From NCBI GenBank assembly GCA_944383295.1, contig CALWOW010000026.1, forward strand, positions 1-54,330: DNA of 54,330 nt. Reading direction: 5' to 3'. The stretch is from an uncultured Clostridia bacterium. Lineage in GTDB: Bacteria > Bacillota > Clostridia > Christensenellales > UBA1242. This document shows, one piece after another, positions 1 to 9,100 of this stretch (position 1 is its first letter; the number at the start of each line of letters is the position of its first letter). The notes beneath the pieces are model-generated. The model worked only from the letters and a program-made list of their open reading frames with translations, was not told the origin of the DNA and did not search any database. A program made the position numbers and the translations under genes.

Positions 1-1
1 T

Positions 2-92
2 TGGCGGAGAGGGAGGGATTTGAACCCTCGCTACGGTTTCCCGTACTGCGTCCTTAGCAGGGACGTCCCTTCGGCCTCTTGGGTACCTCTCC
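2..92 (-). tRNA. tRNA-Ser (anticodon GCT)
   Basis: On the minus strand a full cloverleaf can be read. The acceptor arms GGAGAGG/CCTCTCC pair, discriminator G is followed by an encoded CCA (plus positions 2-4), and the T arm is GAGGG-TTCAAAT-CCCTC. The anticodon stem CGTCC/GGACG encloses the loop CTGCTAA, giving anticodon GCT for AGC/AGT serine codons. A long variable arm, typical of class II tRNAs, supports serine identity. Confidence 0.96.
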
Positions 93-424
93 ATGCCGAA
101 TTATTTAAAATTTATTGAGAATAACAATTTCATTGTATCATAGCTTTTAATAAATGTCAACAAAACAAATGCAAGATTATGGTATTTTTTGTTTTTGTTG
201 TACGAAAAAATGTATTGTATGTGGTAAGTTATTGATTTTTTTGTTGGTTACAAAAGATTTAATTGTATAAAGGTTAGGATAGTTAATTATAATTATTTAA
301 GGAAAGTTAATAAGAGCTTTCATTTTTTATCTTATATTTTTTTTATTAATTGCTTGATAAATTGGTTAAAAAAGATTGCCAAATGCAATAAAATGCATTA
401 AAATTAAAAAAAAGGCTTAAATGT
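93..424. other. AT-rich intergenic region with no gene seen
   Basis: About 330 bases separate the tRNA from the first protein gene. I see no convincing reading frame with a ribosome binding site and no strong hairpin. The only recognisable element is the promoter at 376-404. Confidence 0.6.
376..404 (+). promoter_or_regulatory. Sigma-A-like promoter for the 425-1799 gene pair
   Basis: -35 TTGCCA (376-381), 17-nt spacer, -10 TAAAAT (399-404), about 20 nt upstream of the start codon at 425. Confidence 0.55.
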
Positions 425-1033
425 ATGAATAAATTATTTTTAACTAACCCAAGTGCGCTAACACGTGAAACTGCACTTGATATGCCGTTATTAACGGATA
501 AGATGTACACGTATTTAGCAAATAACTTTTTTCAACCCCTAAATTGCACAGAGATTAACGAGTTTAATTTGCATCATTTTTTCGATGCGGTTTTATCTTA
601 TCGTGCGTGTTTTTTCAGTTTGGGATTTTATGAATTAGTTGATGAAATGAATGAGCTTCTAGATGTTTTGGTAAACTACATTGATGAGGTCCCTGGATTT
701 TCAAAATATGATTATCGTAAAGAATATTACCGAACAGCGGATAAAGTTAGTTTGGAAAATGATAATGAGATAAAGACTTTAAATTTATCTAATAAAGCAT
801 TAGAAAATAAACGGAAAAATTTACTTAATTTTGATGATATTATAATTAATAGGCGAAACGATACAACTCAAAATATGGATACTAAAAAGCAAAAAAGTAA
901 TAGTATCCTGCAAAATTTGGATACTATACCTAACAAAAATGAAAAATCATTAGAAAAGGGAAAAGAAACAGCAAAACATTCTAATTTAGAATTTATCAAA
1001 CCAAATATTTTAAAAATGATACCAAAGAAATAA
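425..1033 (+). CDS. Hypothetical protein upstream of radC
   Basis: A 202-residue protein I do not recognise. The first ~110 residues look folded and are rich in aromatic and leucine residues. The rest is Asn/Lys/Glu-rich and low-complexity, probably disordered. There is no signal peptide or membrane segment. The start at 425 follows an AAAAGGC-like ribosome site and lies about 20 nt after a good -10; the ATG at 421 is in a frame that stops at once. It ends 16 nt before radC, so the two are probably co-transcribed, but the neighbour alone does not define a role. Confidence 0.75.
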   Translation: MNKLFLTNPSALTRETALDMPLLTDKMYTYLANNFFQPLNCTEINEFNLHHFFDAVLSYRACFFSLGFYELVDEMNELLDVLVNYIDEVPGFSKYDYRKEYYRTADKVSLENDNEIKTLNLSNKALENKRKNLLNFDDIIINRRNDTTQNMDTKKQKSNSILQNLDTIPNKNEKSLEKGKETAKHSNLEFIKPNILKMIPKK

Positions 1034-1049
1034 CTGCGAGGGTGATTGT

Positions 1050-1799
1050 ATGCATAAAAATCCAAGAATGCATGATGGCCATTTTCGAAGAATACGAGAG
1101 AAGGCGATGAGCGTTGAGCCGTATGATTTTGATGATACTTTACTTTCTGAAATTGTGTTACAATGTGTTTTTAAAAGAACTGATACAAACGAGATTGCAA
1201 AGGCGTTATTAGCAAAGTACGGTACATTTTTATGTATGGCTAAAAATGCGGTTCCAAAAGATTTAAAAGAGATACGTGGCATAGGTGAAAATTCGGCAGA
1301 AAAACTTTGTGCTTTGTTGCGGGCGATGTATTCATTTCGTATGGTGCCAGGGAGTGCCGTTATACCAACTCAACCTATATATTACAATGACTTGGTGCAA
1401 ATGTTATATAGACAGTTTGAAAATCTTGATTATGAAAGATTTATCATTTTTATTCTTAATAACAAAGATGAAATAATTTTTACAGGCACGCTAGGAGAGG
1501 GTGAACAAGACCGTTTAATAATTAATAAAAAACAAGTTGTTGATTTAGCGAAGCGCCATAATGGAGCGAGTGTGGTTATAGCGCATAATCACCCAACAGG
1601 TGGTTTTTGTCCCTCTATTGAAGATGTAAAGGTAACTGCAGAAATTTTTAAAATGTTAGATAACGAAAATATAATTTTAAAAGACCATTTAATCGTTTCA
1701 ACAGAAGGAATATTTAGTTTTTCCGCTTCTCATTTAATGAAAAGTATTGTTTATAGAATTAGAAATCCTCAAGTTAGTATAATTTGGGACAAAAATTAA
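1050..1799 (+). CDS. radC: RadC-family JAMM/MPN+ protein (UPF0758)
   Basis: 249 residues, close to the usual RadC length. A helix-hairpin-helix-like stretch (IRGIGENSAEKL, about residues 75-86) is followed by the JAMM metal-binding signature HNHPTG (about 179-184) with the downstream Ser and Asp of the motif (S189, D192). The family is widespread and historically linked to DNA repair, but its biochemical role is unsettled; the metal ligands here are intact. The start has a GAGGGTG ribosome site. The gene is followed directly by an intrinsic terminator. Confidence 0.93.
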   Translation: MHKNPRMHDGHFRRIREKAMSVEPYDFDDTLLSEIVLQCVFKRTDTNEIAKALLAKYGTFLCMAKNAVPKDLKEIRGIGENSAEKLCALLRAMYSFRMVPGSAVIPTQPIYYNDLVQMLYRQFENLDYERFIIFILNNKDEIIFTGTLGEGEQDRLIINKKQVVDLAKRHNGASVVIAHNHPTGGFCPSIEDVKVTAEIFKMLDNENIILKDHLIVSTEGIFSFSASHLMKSIVYRIRNPQVSIIWDKN

Positions 1800-1823
1800 A
1801 ACTAGCATAATGCTAGTTTTTTT
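1799..1823. terminator. Bidirectional intrinsic terminator
   Basis: Stem AAACTAGCA (1799-1807) and TGCTAGTTT (1811-1819) with a 3-nt loop, T-run on the plus side. It lies between the ends of radC and the convergent gene that stops at 1822. Confidence 0.85.
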
Positions 1824-2250
1824 ATTTTAAAAATGTTACTTCATTCTTATAATGTTGCTTTGCAATCTCAGTTTCTTTTTTAATCTCAATTGCTTTTTGC
1901 CCTCCTGCAAGTTTTGCAGCCTTGATTAACGTTTCATTTAATAAATCTGCATATTCTTGACATTCGGCAGGGGTATCAAAAATTTTTGAAACCTTTGTAC
2001 TATTGGTAACTTCTTTTGTGGTTGGCTTGTAAATAGGTACGTTGTTATCGGTGCTGTTATTTGGGTTCCATTCAAATACTACATCGTATTCAGTTTCCGA
2101 AGTCCCTTGCTCCGTATATCTTTTTGTTTCACCGCATAAATAACATTTCCCGACTACATAGGCACGCACATCAAGTTGAATATTGCAAAAGTAATTGTAC
2201 ACAGGGATAACCGCATACTTAATTTTATAATTATTTCTTTGGTAGCTCAT
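1822..2250 (-). CDS. Hypothetical protein with a CxxC motif
   Basis: A 142-residue protein I do not recognise. I place the start at 2250 (protein begins MSYQRNN). A promoter with its -10 at 2276-2281 would put the transcription start downstream of the longer in-frame start, and GAGGGC sits just before this ATG. Residues ~1-50 are aromatic and include a C-Y-L-C-G pair that could bind metal or form a disulfide. The C-terminal third is a charged, helical segment rich in Lys/Glu/Ala. There is no signal peptide. The gene is monocistronic and convergent with radC. Confidence 0.65.
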   Translation of the reverse strand: MSYQRNNYKIKYAVIPVYNYFCNIQLDVRAYVVGKCYLCGETKRYTEQGTSETEYDVVFEWNPNNSTDNNVPIYKPTTKEVTNSTKVSKIFDTPAECQEYADLLNETLIKAAKLAGGQKAIEIKKETEIAKQHYKNEVTFLK

Positions 2251-2275
2251 TTTAGCCCTCACTTTTGTTTGTTTT

Positions 2276-2304
2276 ATTATATCACCAAAAAGGGAAAAAG
2301 TCAA
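2276..2304 (-). promoter_or_regulatory. Promoter for the 1822-2250 gene
   Basis: On the minus strand: -35 TTGACT (2304-2299), 17-nt spacer, -10 TATAAT (2281-2276) with a TGA extended -10. Confidence 0.75.
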
Positions 2305-2486
2305 TATATGTTTTATTTTAAATATCAACTGAAATTTTTTATACAAAAAGGTATTTAGATAAATTTTAATAAAATGTCGATAAAAAACTATTTTTGGCGA
2401 TTTTATATTTCAATTATTTTTTGCTTTGTTTTTTTAATAAAAGTTGTTAAATTTGTTTGCAGAGAAAGGGAAAGGAGGAAACAAAA

Positions 2487-2609
2487 TTGCAGACAGAGGC
2501 GGTGTTTTATAGTCTTGAAGTTGAAAGTTACGGAAAAGATAAACTTGCTCAAATTTATTTTGAGTTTTTAAGTGCAAATCAAATTTTATTTGATGCTTTG
2601 TATGAGTAA
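2487..2609 (+). CDS. Possible 40-aa small protein with TTG start
   Basis: A near-perfect Shine-Dalgarno (AAAGGAGG, 2471-2478) precedes a TTG at 2487, opening a 40-codon frame that ends TAA at 2607. The peptide is acidic and aromatic, rich in Tyr, Phe and Leu. Its stop lies within ATGAGTAA, which overlaps an ATG (2602) in the +1 frame, so it could be coupled to the next frame or be the first half of a frameshifted small gene. No family is recognised. The strong ribosome site is the main support. Confidence 0.4.
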   Translation: MQTEAVFYSLEVESYGKDKLAQIYFEFLSANQILFDALYE

Positions 2610-2736
2610 AGTTGAGTTAGGTGTGAAAATGGATATTATTGATAGTATTTCAACAGAGCCAGACCCTGCTATTTTAAAAATAGTAACAAAAAGTAATCAA
2701 ATTTTATTAAAAAAACAAATAAAAGAGGTAAATAAT

Positions 2737-3141
2737 ATGTCAAAGGTATTAAATTTAAAAAATAATGGTGCATTAAAATCTGTTTTGGTAGTAACAATTA
2801 TTGTTGTAATGAGTTTATGTTTTTTTGCTGCTTGTGGTGGCACAAATGTGGTTGGAACTTGGAAATTAGATAGGGTAGTTAATGATGGAACTACAATAAA
2901 TTCAACCGATACGGATAAAGGGGAATATGCGGAAGATTTTAATAATGTTTTAGTATTAAATGAGGACAAAACGGGTTCTATAAAAATAAAGGCGGATAGT
3001 GCTTCGGAAGGCACTTGGACTCAAACTAACAATACAATAACGATAACAGTGGACGAAAACGATACAACCTTTACTTTAAGTGGGAATGAATTAATATATG
3101 ATAATGAAGGGGTGCGATATTTTTACAAAAAATCTGCATAA
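2737..3141 (+). CDS. Small lipoprotein, lipocalin-like fold likely
   Basis: 134 residues from the ATG at 2737. A short basic N-terminus and hydrophobic segment end in a lipobox-like FFAAC, so the mature protein should start at that Cys and be lipid-anchored outside the membrane. The mature part contains VVGTWKLD and a G-T-W repeat further on, typical of small lipocalin-like/beta-barrel lipoproteins. AGAGG at 2724-2728 supports this start. A second in-frame ATG at 2629 has its own AGGTG site and would add 36 residues ahead of the signal peptide. A terminator follows at 3204. Function unknown. Confidence 0.72.
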   Translation: MSKVLNLKNNGALKSVLVVTIIVVMSLCFFAACGGTNVVGTWKLDRVVNDGTTINSTDTDKGEYAEDFNNVLVLNEDKTGSIKIKADSASEGTWTQTNNTITITVDENDTTFTLSGNELIYDNEGVRYFYKKSA

Positions 3142-3203
3142 TACATAAAAAATAATAAAAAATAATTAAATTCTAACTTTTTTAAATTAGTTTAATTAAT
3201 CTT

Positions 3204-3239
3204 AAAAGGAATTATACTACTTTGTAAAATTCCTTTTTT
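3204..3239 (+). terminator. Intrinsic terminator after the lipoprotein gene
   Basis: Stem AAAAGGAATT (3204-3213) / AATTCCTTTT (3228-3237), 14-nt loop, T-run. Confidence 0.75.
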
Positions 3240-3372
3240 ATTAATATCAAATAATTAACATAGCTATTTTGTCGCTGTAAAGTGTTTTTTCAAATTTACA
3301 CGGTATTTATTGCTTTATGTGACATAATAAAAATTAAAAAAATAAGTGATGGATTTTTTGTTATTTTTGTGC

Positions 3373-3939
3373 TTACTTCATATTTAAAATATCAAAGACA
3401 TTAAAAATTTTTTTCTTTTTTTGTATAGCGTATTTGTATGCAAGTGCTGTACCTGATTTTGGTTGATAGTAACTAATACTTCGTTTTGAATACTTGCGCA
3501 TTTGTGGTTCATAATCTTTATTGTAATAAAAAACACAAATATCACTATCATTTATCATTGCTTGATTTCTTTCTACGTAACCGGCTTTACCCGTAATCCA
3601 CTTATCTTTAAATTCAACTTCTTTTTCAATTCCTAGCAACTGTACTTCTTTTTTATAAAAATTACTATAAACTTTTTCCCAATATGTTCATTCACTTTCT
3701 AAAGTACAAGTCTCACTTCTGCAAGTATAACATTTTCTTTGAATAAAAGAATATTTCGCTTTTAATTCCGTAACAATTTTATGGCAAATAAAGTCAAAAT
3801 TACTTCTACTGCCAAACAAAAATATTTTGACATTATTATTAACAATTAAATTTTCAAAAAATTCTGTTAATTTTTTTATTTTTATTTCATTAAACTCGGC
3901 ATTTCTATGACCTATTATACAACTCGTTTTGCTAGTCAT
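3373..3939 (-). pseudogene. SLOG-family (DUF1273/YoqJ-like) gene broken by an in-frame TGA
   Basis: Two minus-strand pieces in one frame make up a ~188-residue SLOG-family protein. The N-terminal half has CIIGHR and IFLFGSRSNFD. The C-terminal half has YVERNQAMINDSDICVFYY and YQPKSGTALAYKYA, both hallmarks of the DUF1273 group. They are separated only by one TGA (3690-3688) at codon 84, followed by codons that keep the family pattern. The start at 3939 follows GGAGG. TGA acts as a stop elsewhere in the window, so a nonsense mutation (or sequencing error) is the simplest reading. It is divergent from a small XRE regulator at 4103. Confidence 0.8.
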
Positions 3940-4040
3940 TATTCCTCCACAGTGTTTACACACATTATATTTATGAGCAAAATTTCATTAATATTAAGTA
4001 AATATTATCAAAAATAATTATTAAAAGTCAAACAAATACC

Positions 4041-4056
4041 GTGTGTGCGCACGCTA
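4041..4056. promoter_or_regulatory. GC-rich palindrome, candidate operator
   Basis: The sequence GTGCGCAC (4045-4052) is an 8-bp palindrome in an otherwise very AT-rich gap, 50 bp upstream of the XRE gene and in the divergent region with the SLOG pseudogene. It could be an operator. There is no second copy to support this. Confidence 0.25.
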
Positions 4057-4102
4057 ATTTTAAAAAATTCCTTTGATAAAATTAAACGAAAAGGAGTAAA
4101 AC

Positions 4103-4345
4103 ATGACAACACAAAGAGCGGTAGCGCTAAGAATTACAAATTTACTTGTAAAAAATAATTTGACACAATATTCTTTATGTCAAAAAATTGCAATGCCAGA
4201 AGAAACACTGCGTTCTATAATTAATGAAAGATATAAAACCGTAAAACTTGATACTATAATTCTAATTTGTGATGGTTTTAATATGACAATACAAGACTTT
4301 TTTAACGATGACATATTTAAGAGAGAAAATTTAGATGTTGATTAA
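4103..4345 (+). CDS. Small XRE-family DNA-binding protein
   Basis: 80 residues, essentially one Cro/CI-type helix-turn-helix domain. The segment NNLTQYSLCQKIAMPEETLR holds the two DNA-binding helices, followed by the conserved tail in which a residue set like ICDGFNMTIQDFF closes the domain. AAAAGGAG lies 8 nt before the ATG. Proteins of this size are usually stand-alone repressors or regulators of adjacent genes. Here the only neighbour upstream is the broken SLOG gene, read divergently. A bidirectional terminator follows. Confidence 0.88.
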   Translation: MTTQRAVALRITNLLVKNNLTQYSLCQKIAMPEETLRSIINERYKTVKLDTIILICDGFNMTIQDFFNDDIFKRENLDVD

Positions 4346-4415
4346 GTAAAAATTTATAAAACAATTTTTTAGTTTTTAATTAAGACATATTGAAGCATTT
4401 TTTAAAAAAAATAAA

Positions 4416-4449
4416 AGGCACTTTAAACTTTTTAGTTAAAGTGCTTTTT
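4416..4449. terminator. Bidirectional intrinsic terminator
   Basis: Stem GGCACTTTAA (4417-4426) / TTAAAGTGCT (4436-4445), flanked by an A-run and a T-run. It serves both the XRE gene (plus) and the DEAD-box helicase (minus). Confidence 0.88.
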
Positions 4450-4484
4450 TAGTTTCACGATTGTTAGTTTTAAATGTTTTTTAT

Positions 4485-5825
4485 TTAAAAGTGAATTTTT
4501 GATTGTTTTGTTGATTTGTGTGTTTGTCTAATGGTGCGTTGTTTTTTACCTAGTTTACTATTTCCTTGAATATTTACTCGGCCACCATTTCTACTTTGTT
4601 TCTGCTCATTTCTGCCACAAAGTATTGCTCGCTTTTCTCGTGATTTTATATTTAGTTTTTTGCCCTTTCGTGCCGGTTGTTTTGCTGGTGCTTTTTCTGC
4701 CAATCCATTTAGGGTTAATTGTGATAAAATAATCTTTGATTTTGTGCGCTTTTCTATTTCTTGTAAATCACGCACTTGTTCTGGCGTGTTTAATAATGTA
4801 TAAGCATTACCATCTTTACCTGCACGACCTGTACGACCAACTCTGTGAATATAATATTCAAGGTTTTGAGGTAAATCGAAATTAATAACGGAAATAATAT
4901 CTTTTACATCAATACCACGGGCAGCAATATCCGTTGTTACCATAATAGTATTAGGTTCAGTTTTGTATTCATTCATTACACGCTTTCTTACGCTTTGAGG
5001 CATATCACCGTGTAAAGCAAGTGCAATAAAGCCCATTTTTCTCAAATAGTTTTGTACGCCATCAACCATTTTTTTAGTGTTACAAAATACAATCGTGCGC
5101 CCACGAGGTAACTCTGTAAGCAATGCGTGTAGTGCTCGTTTTTTCTTATCTTTTGGACAAATAAAATATGTTTGTCGTACATTTGATATTGTTGTGTTTG
5201 GAGTGCCAATTTGAATTGTTTTAGGCGCATTCATAAAGTTTTTCGTAATTGATAATATGTCTTGTGACATTGTTGCGCTAAACATTATTGTTTGACGTTC
5301 TGTTGGTGTGTTGCGTAAAATATTTTCAATATCGGCTCTAAAACCCATATTTAACATTTCATCGGCTTCATCTAATACAACTGTATTTACTAGTCCTAAC
5401 TTAAGTGTTTTTCTTGAAATGTGGTCCAAAACTCTACCCGGTGTGCCGACAACTATATTTGCACCACGCTTGAGAGAATATATTTGTCTTTGCATATCGG
5501 CGCCACCATAAACGGCAACGGCTCTATAACGGCTGTCTTTTTTGATTATTTTTTTAAACTCTAACAAAATCTGTTCTGCAAGTTCACGGGTAGGGCATAG
5601 CACAAGCGCTTGTACATATCGTTCTTCATTTACTCGTTGTAAGATAGGTAATACAAATGCTATTGTTTTACCTGTTCCTGTTTGAGATAATCCAACAACA
5701 TCTTGACCTTGTAAAATTAAAGGGATAGCTCGAGATTGAATTTCAGTAGGAGCGCTAAACCCTTGTTCTGTAAGTGCAGAAATTAAAGAAGGTTCTACAC
5801 CTAAATTTTTAAAATCTTTTTCCAT
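4485..5825 (-). CDS. DEAD-box ATP-dependent RNA helicase (CshA-like)
   Basis: 446 residues from the ATG at 5825 (protein begins MEKDFKNLG), chosen because AAAGG precedes it. The longer in-frame start lacks a ribosome site. Motifs in order: Q motif GFSAPTEIQ (22-30), Walker A SQTGTGKT (47-54), DEAD (152-155), SAT (183-185), and the RecA2 motifs ARGIDV and HRVGRTGR (327-334). The last ~60 residues are a basic, low-complexity tail, as expected for RNA binding. The family unwinds RNA in ribosome assembly and mRNA decay and is often cold-inducible. The promoter lies ~240 nt upstream, leaving a long leader. Confidence 0.95.
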   Translation of the reverse strand: MEKDFKNLGVEPSLISALTEQGFSAPTEIQSRAIPLILQGQDVVGLSQTGTGKTIAFVLPILQRVNEERYVQALVLCPTRELAEQILLEFKKIIKKDSRYRAVAVYGGADMQRQIYSLKRGANIVVGTPGRVLDHISRKTLKLGLVNTVVLDEADEMLNMGFRADIENILRNTPTERQTIMFSATMSQDILSITKNFMNAPKTIQIGTPNTTISNVRQTYFICPKDKKKRALHALLTELPRGRTIVFCNTKKMVDGVQNYLRKMGFIALALHGDMPQSVRKRVMNEYKTEPNTIMVTTDIAARGIDVKDIISVINFDLPQNLEYYIHRVGRTGRAGKDGNAYTLLNTPEQVRDLQEIEKRTKSKIILSQLTLNGLAEKAPAKQPARKGKKLNIKSREKRAILCGRNEQKQSRNGGRVNIQGNSKLGKKQRTIRQTHKSTKQSKIHF

Positions 5826-6031
5826 AATATTTACCTTTTTTGTAGTATAGCATACAAGAAACAGCACATACCTTACTTTTTTGGTAGGTAAAACTGTATA
5901 TTTTGATTTATAAAACATTGTTAAATTAAGAAATTAGTTTAATAAAAAATAATTCCTAAGCGCCTTTTCATAAATCAAAAATAAGTTAAATATCAGCGCT
6001 TACACAAGATAAATCTAAAATTTTTTATGCT
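5826..6031 (-). promoter_or_regulatory. Long 5' leader of the DEAD-box helicase
   Basis: The promoter at 6038-6066 implies a leader of about 205 nt. Near its 5' end a perfect 7-bp inverted repeat (TAAGCGC at 5957-5963, GCGCTTA at 5996-6002) can close a large stem-loop. Long structured leaders are known for bacterial cold-shock RNA helicase mRNAs. That this one is regulatory is inference. Confidence 0.5.
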
Positions 6032-6037
6032 AAAAAA

Positions 6038-6066
6038 ATTATAACATATATAACTAGTATTGTCAA
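6038..6066 (-). promoter_or_regulatory. Consensus promoter for the DEAD-box helicase
   Basis: Minus strand: -35 TTGACA (6066-6061), 17-nt spacer, -10 TATAAT (6043-6038) with TGT extended -10. Both hexamers are perfect. Confidence 0.85.
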
Positions 6067-6100
6067 TATCAAAAGTTTTAATGAAAAATAAATAAAAAAT

Positions 6101-6122
6101 AAAAAGGTATTGCTACCTTTTT
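6101..6122 (-). terminator. Intrinsic terminator of the large helicase gene
   Basis: Stem AAAAAGGTA / TACCTTTTT with a 4-nt loop. It sits immediately after the TAA at 6124 on the minus strand. Confidence 0.75.
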
Positions 6123-6123
6123 A

Positions 6124-9100
6124 TTACGCTTTTTGCTTTATTTTAATTGTACGAGTGCGTGGCTTTTTTTGTTGTTCTTGTTCATGTTGGGCTAATAATT
6201 TTGCTTTATTCTTTTCTGCAATTTTAGTTATATTTGATATAACTTTATTTTTGTTTAGCCACCAATCACGACTCCAAACACGCAAAATATCCCAGCCACG
6301 AGTTTTCAAGAATGTAGGTCTATAAACATCTCGTTCAAGCAATGATTCCGAACTTTTGTAAGCAGTGTAGTCACATTCAACACCTACTAAATAACGATCA
6401 AGATTTTTGTCATATATTGCAAGTGAAATTTTGTAATCTGCATTGCCAAGATTCGTTTCAACTTTATAGCCTAATTTTTCAAGCTCAATTTTTATTTTTT
6501 CTTCCACTTTGTTAGGGACTATTGAGCGGGCAGGTTGTTCTGGAAGTGTTAATAATTGTTCAAGTATTATTTTTGCTTCTGTTTGGTTGCCATTTGAAAT
6601 AGCACGAACATAACGCAAATAATTTTTAAATAATTTTGGGCCAGCATTTTTTGCGCCTTCAACATTAAGTTCTTCGGGCTCAATACTTGTTACAACATAA
6701 ATCTTTTCTTTTGCACGAGTAATTGCTACATTTAAACGGTTTTCACCACCTTCAGTTGAAAGTGGCCCAAAGTGTGCAACAACTTTTCCATATTCATTTT
6801 GAGCATAACCTATACTGAAAATTATGATGTCACGCTCATCACCCTGTACATTTTCAAGATTTTTTACAAAAATACTAATATCTTCGCCATTTTCTTTTCG
6901 GTTTTGCTCTTTAATAAATTGGTCTCTAAATTTTGGATTTTTGTTGCATTCAGCATCAATAGCATCTTCGATAGCGCTTTCTTGTTCGGCGTTAAAAGTA
7001 ATTATACCGATAGACTGCTTATGCTTTCTTGTATTGAAAATCTTTTTCAAAGTATCAACAACGGCTTTCGCTTCCACAACATTTTTTCTGTCCAACCAGT
7101 AACCATCGACTTTAACCCTTTGAATAGGTTTTTTACCTAAGTTTTTGGTTGTGTTTGGTGCAATTTCAAGTTTCCCTTCATAAAAAGCGTTGTTTGAAAA
7201 GTTTATCAACTCTTCATTTTTGCTTCGGTAGTGGTATGTAAGATGTGCGCTTGTGTATCGAGTCATAGCAAGGTCAAGTAAACTTTCAACCTCCAATGCC
7301 GCTTGCACAGACAAATCAAGATTTTCATCATCGTCGTTACCTAGATAACGCTTCATAAATGTAGCGGTAGGGCGTAACTGTTTTGAGTCTCCTGCGACAA
7401 CAATGTTTTTACCACGATATATAACAGGTAATGTGTTTTCTATAAATACCTGTGATGCTTCATCAAATAATACAATATCAAATAAATTGCGCACAAGCGG
7501 TAAAATTGTGCTTGCACCTTCGGGGCTAAGTAACCAACAAGGGAACAAGTCAAACATATAATCGCCGTAAACTTCCATAAATTTTCTAATCGGCCATAAA
7601 TTTTGTTGTTTGCTAACTTGATATAAAAAGTTTTTGCCTTGTTCATCTTTTTTAAATTTATCGATGTATTCTTGCTTAAATTTTTCATCACATAAAACAC
7701 GAGATGTAGCATTTAATTCATTTTTAAGAGAGATAATGCGGTTTTTTGCGTTTTCATAGTCAATTATCTTTGAAAGTTCATTTTTGTATGTGTCTTCTAA
7801 AATAGTTACTTCGTGATAAATTCGAACGGTAAGCAAGTTTTCTAATGTTTCTAAATAATGCGCTTTTGTGTTTGTGCTTTTATATGCAAAATTTAATATA
7901 ATTTTTTCGATATCGTTAAGTTGAGATATATTGACACCTAAATCTCTAAATTCTACATAATTATCCAAAGCATTGAGTAATAAGCGTAAATAAAGCATAT
8001 TACCGTTTAAAACATTATCAATCATCATTGCATAACCTGTATCGGTCAAAACATCTTGAAGGAATTTAAAATCTTGAGTATATTCATCAATATCTTCAAT
8101 AGTTTTGTTAAATGATGCTATCGTTTCTTTTTCTTTTTTGTTCATTGCCATTTTGGCAAAAGGATACATAGGTAATAGGGCATAACTTGTTTTCAATGTT
8201 CTATAAGTATGCGGATTGTTTTCTTTTGTAACAAATTTAACTAATGGCGACAAATCATCTACATTTAATTTTTTATCTAAATAGTATGCAATTAATTGTC
8301 GGCAGTTTGGATATTTTGAAGTATCAAAAGGAGCAAGTCTTTGCGAAAGTAGTTGCTTTAATTTCGCTTTTGTTTGATTAAGTGTGTGAAATTCCAAATC
8401 AGGTTTAATCTTGTCAACGAATGGATTAGTCTTTTTATTTTCTAAAATTTTATAGTAAATTTCTGCCTTATTTTTTTCTTTTATCAAACGCAAGTTTTCA
8501 CTTAATTGTGCATAATTTAATTCCATTAGTTTAGTATTTTTAAGCATATTTTTGTAAATAGTGTAATCATAACTTGTTTTACCTATAATACTACTATTTG
8601 CATACATTTCTTGCAACGAAAGTCCAAATTCTTTTGGTTCAAACAACACTTGTGAAATTTGGCGTAGTTCTTCCTCTTCCGCCTCTATTTTCTTTTCAAT
8701 TTCATCATAGTTTGCTTGTGTAGTGGTCGGCACAAATTCCATAATTTGTTCGTGAGCGGTTTTAGTGCGCTCGTAAAATTGTGCTTTGCTCTTTTCTGGG
8801 TCAATTAAAAACATTACTTTATTGTTTAAAGTCCCCAAACGGTTGTAAACAACATCAAGAGCAGATTTTTTCTGTGAAACTACGAGCACTCTTTTGTGCT
8901 TGCAAATTGCATCTGTAATTGTGTTTACTATGGTTTGCGATTTACCTGTTCCAGGAGGTCCATAGATTACAATATTACCGTTTTTATTAAGATTTAAAAT
9001 TGCATTTTGTTGCGCATAGTCAAGATTACTAACAGTATAGATATTTGTATCTACTTTTTTAGCTTTTTTAGGTGTTTTTGTATATAACAATTCATCAATG

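Noticed and set aside
2374-2571. Plus-strand reading frame of 65 codons
   Set aside because: No ribosome site at its start; overlaps the better supported TTG-start frame and has an unlikely composition.
3688-3690. TGA read as an amino acid (alternative code or selenocysteine)
   Set aside because: TGA is used as a real stop in three ATGA overlaps, TGG serves for Trp throughout, and the SLOG family has no known selenocysteine site. A nonsense mutation is simpler.
6772-7140. Plus-strand reading frame of 122 codons
   Set aside because: It is the antisense shadow of the helicase RecA2 region; no ribosome site or family motif.
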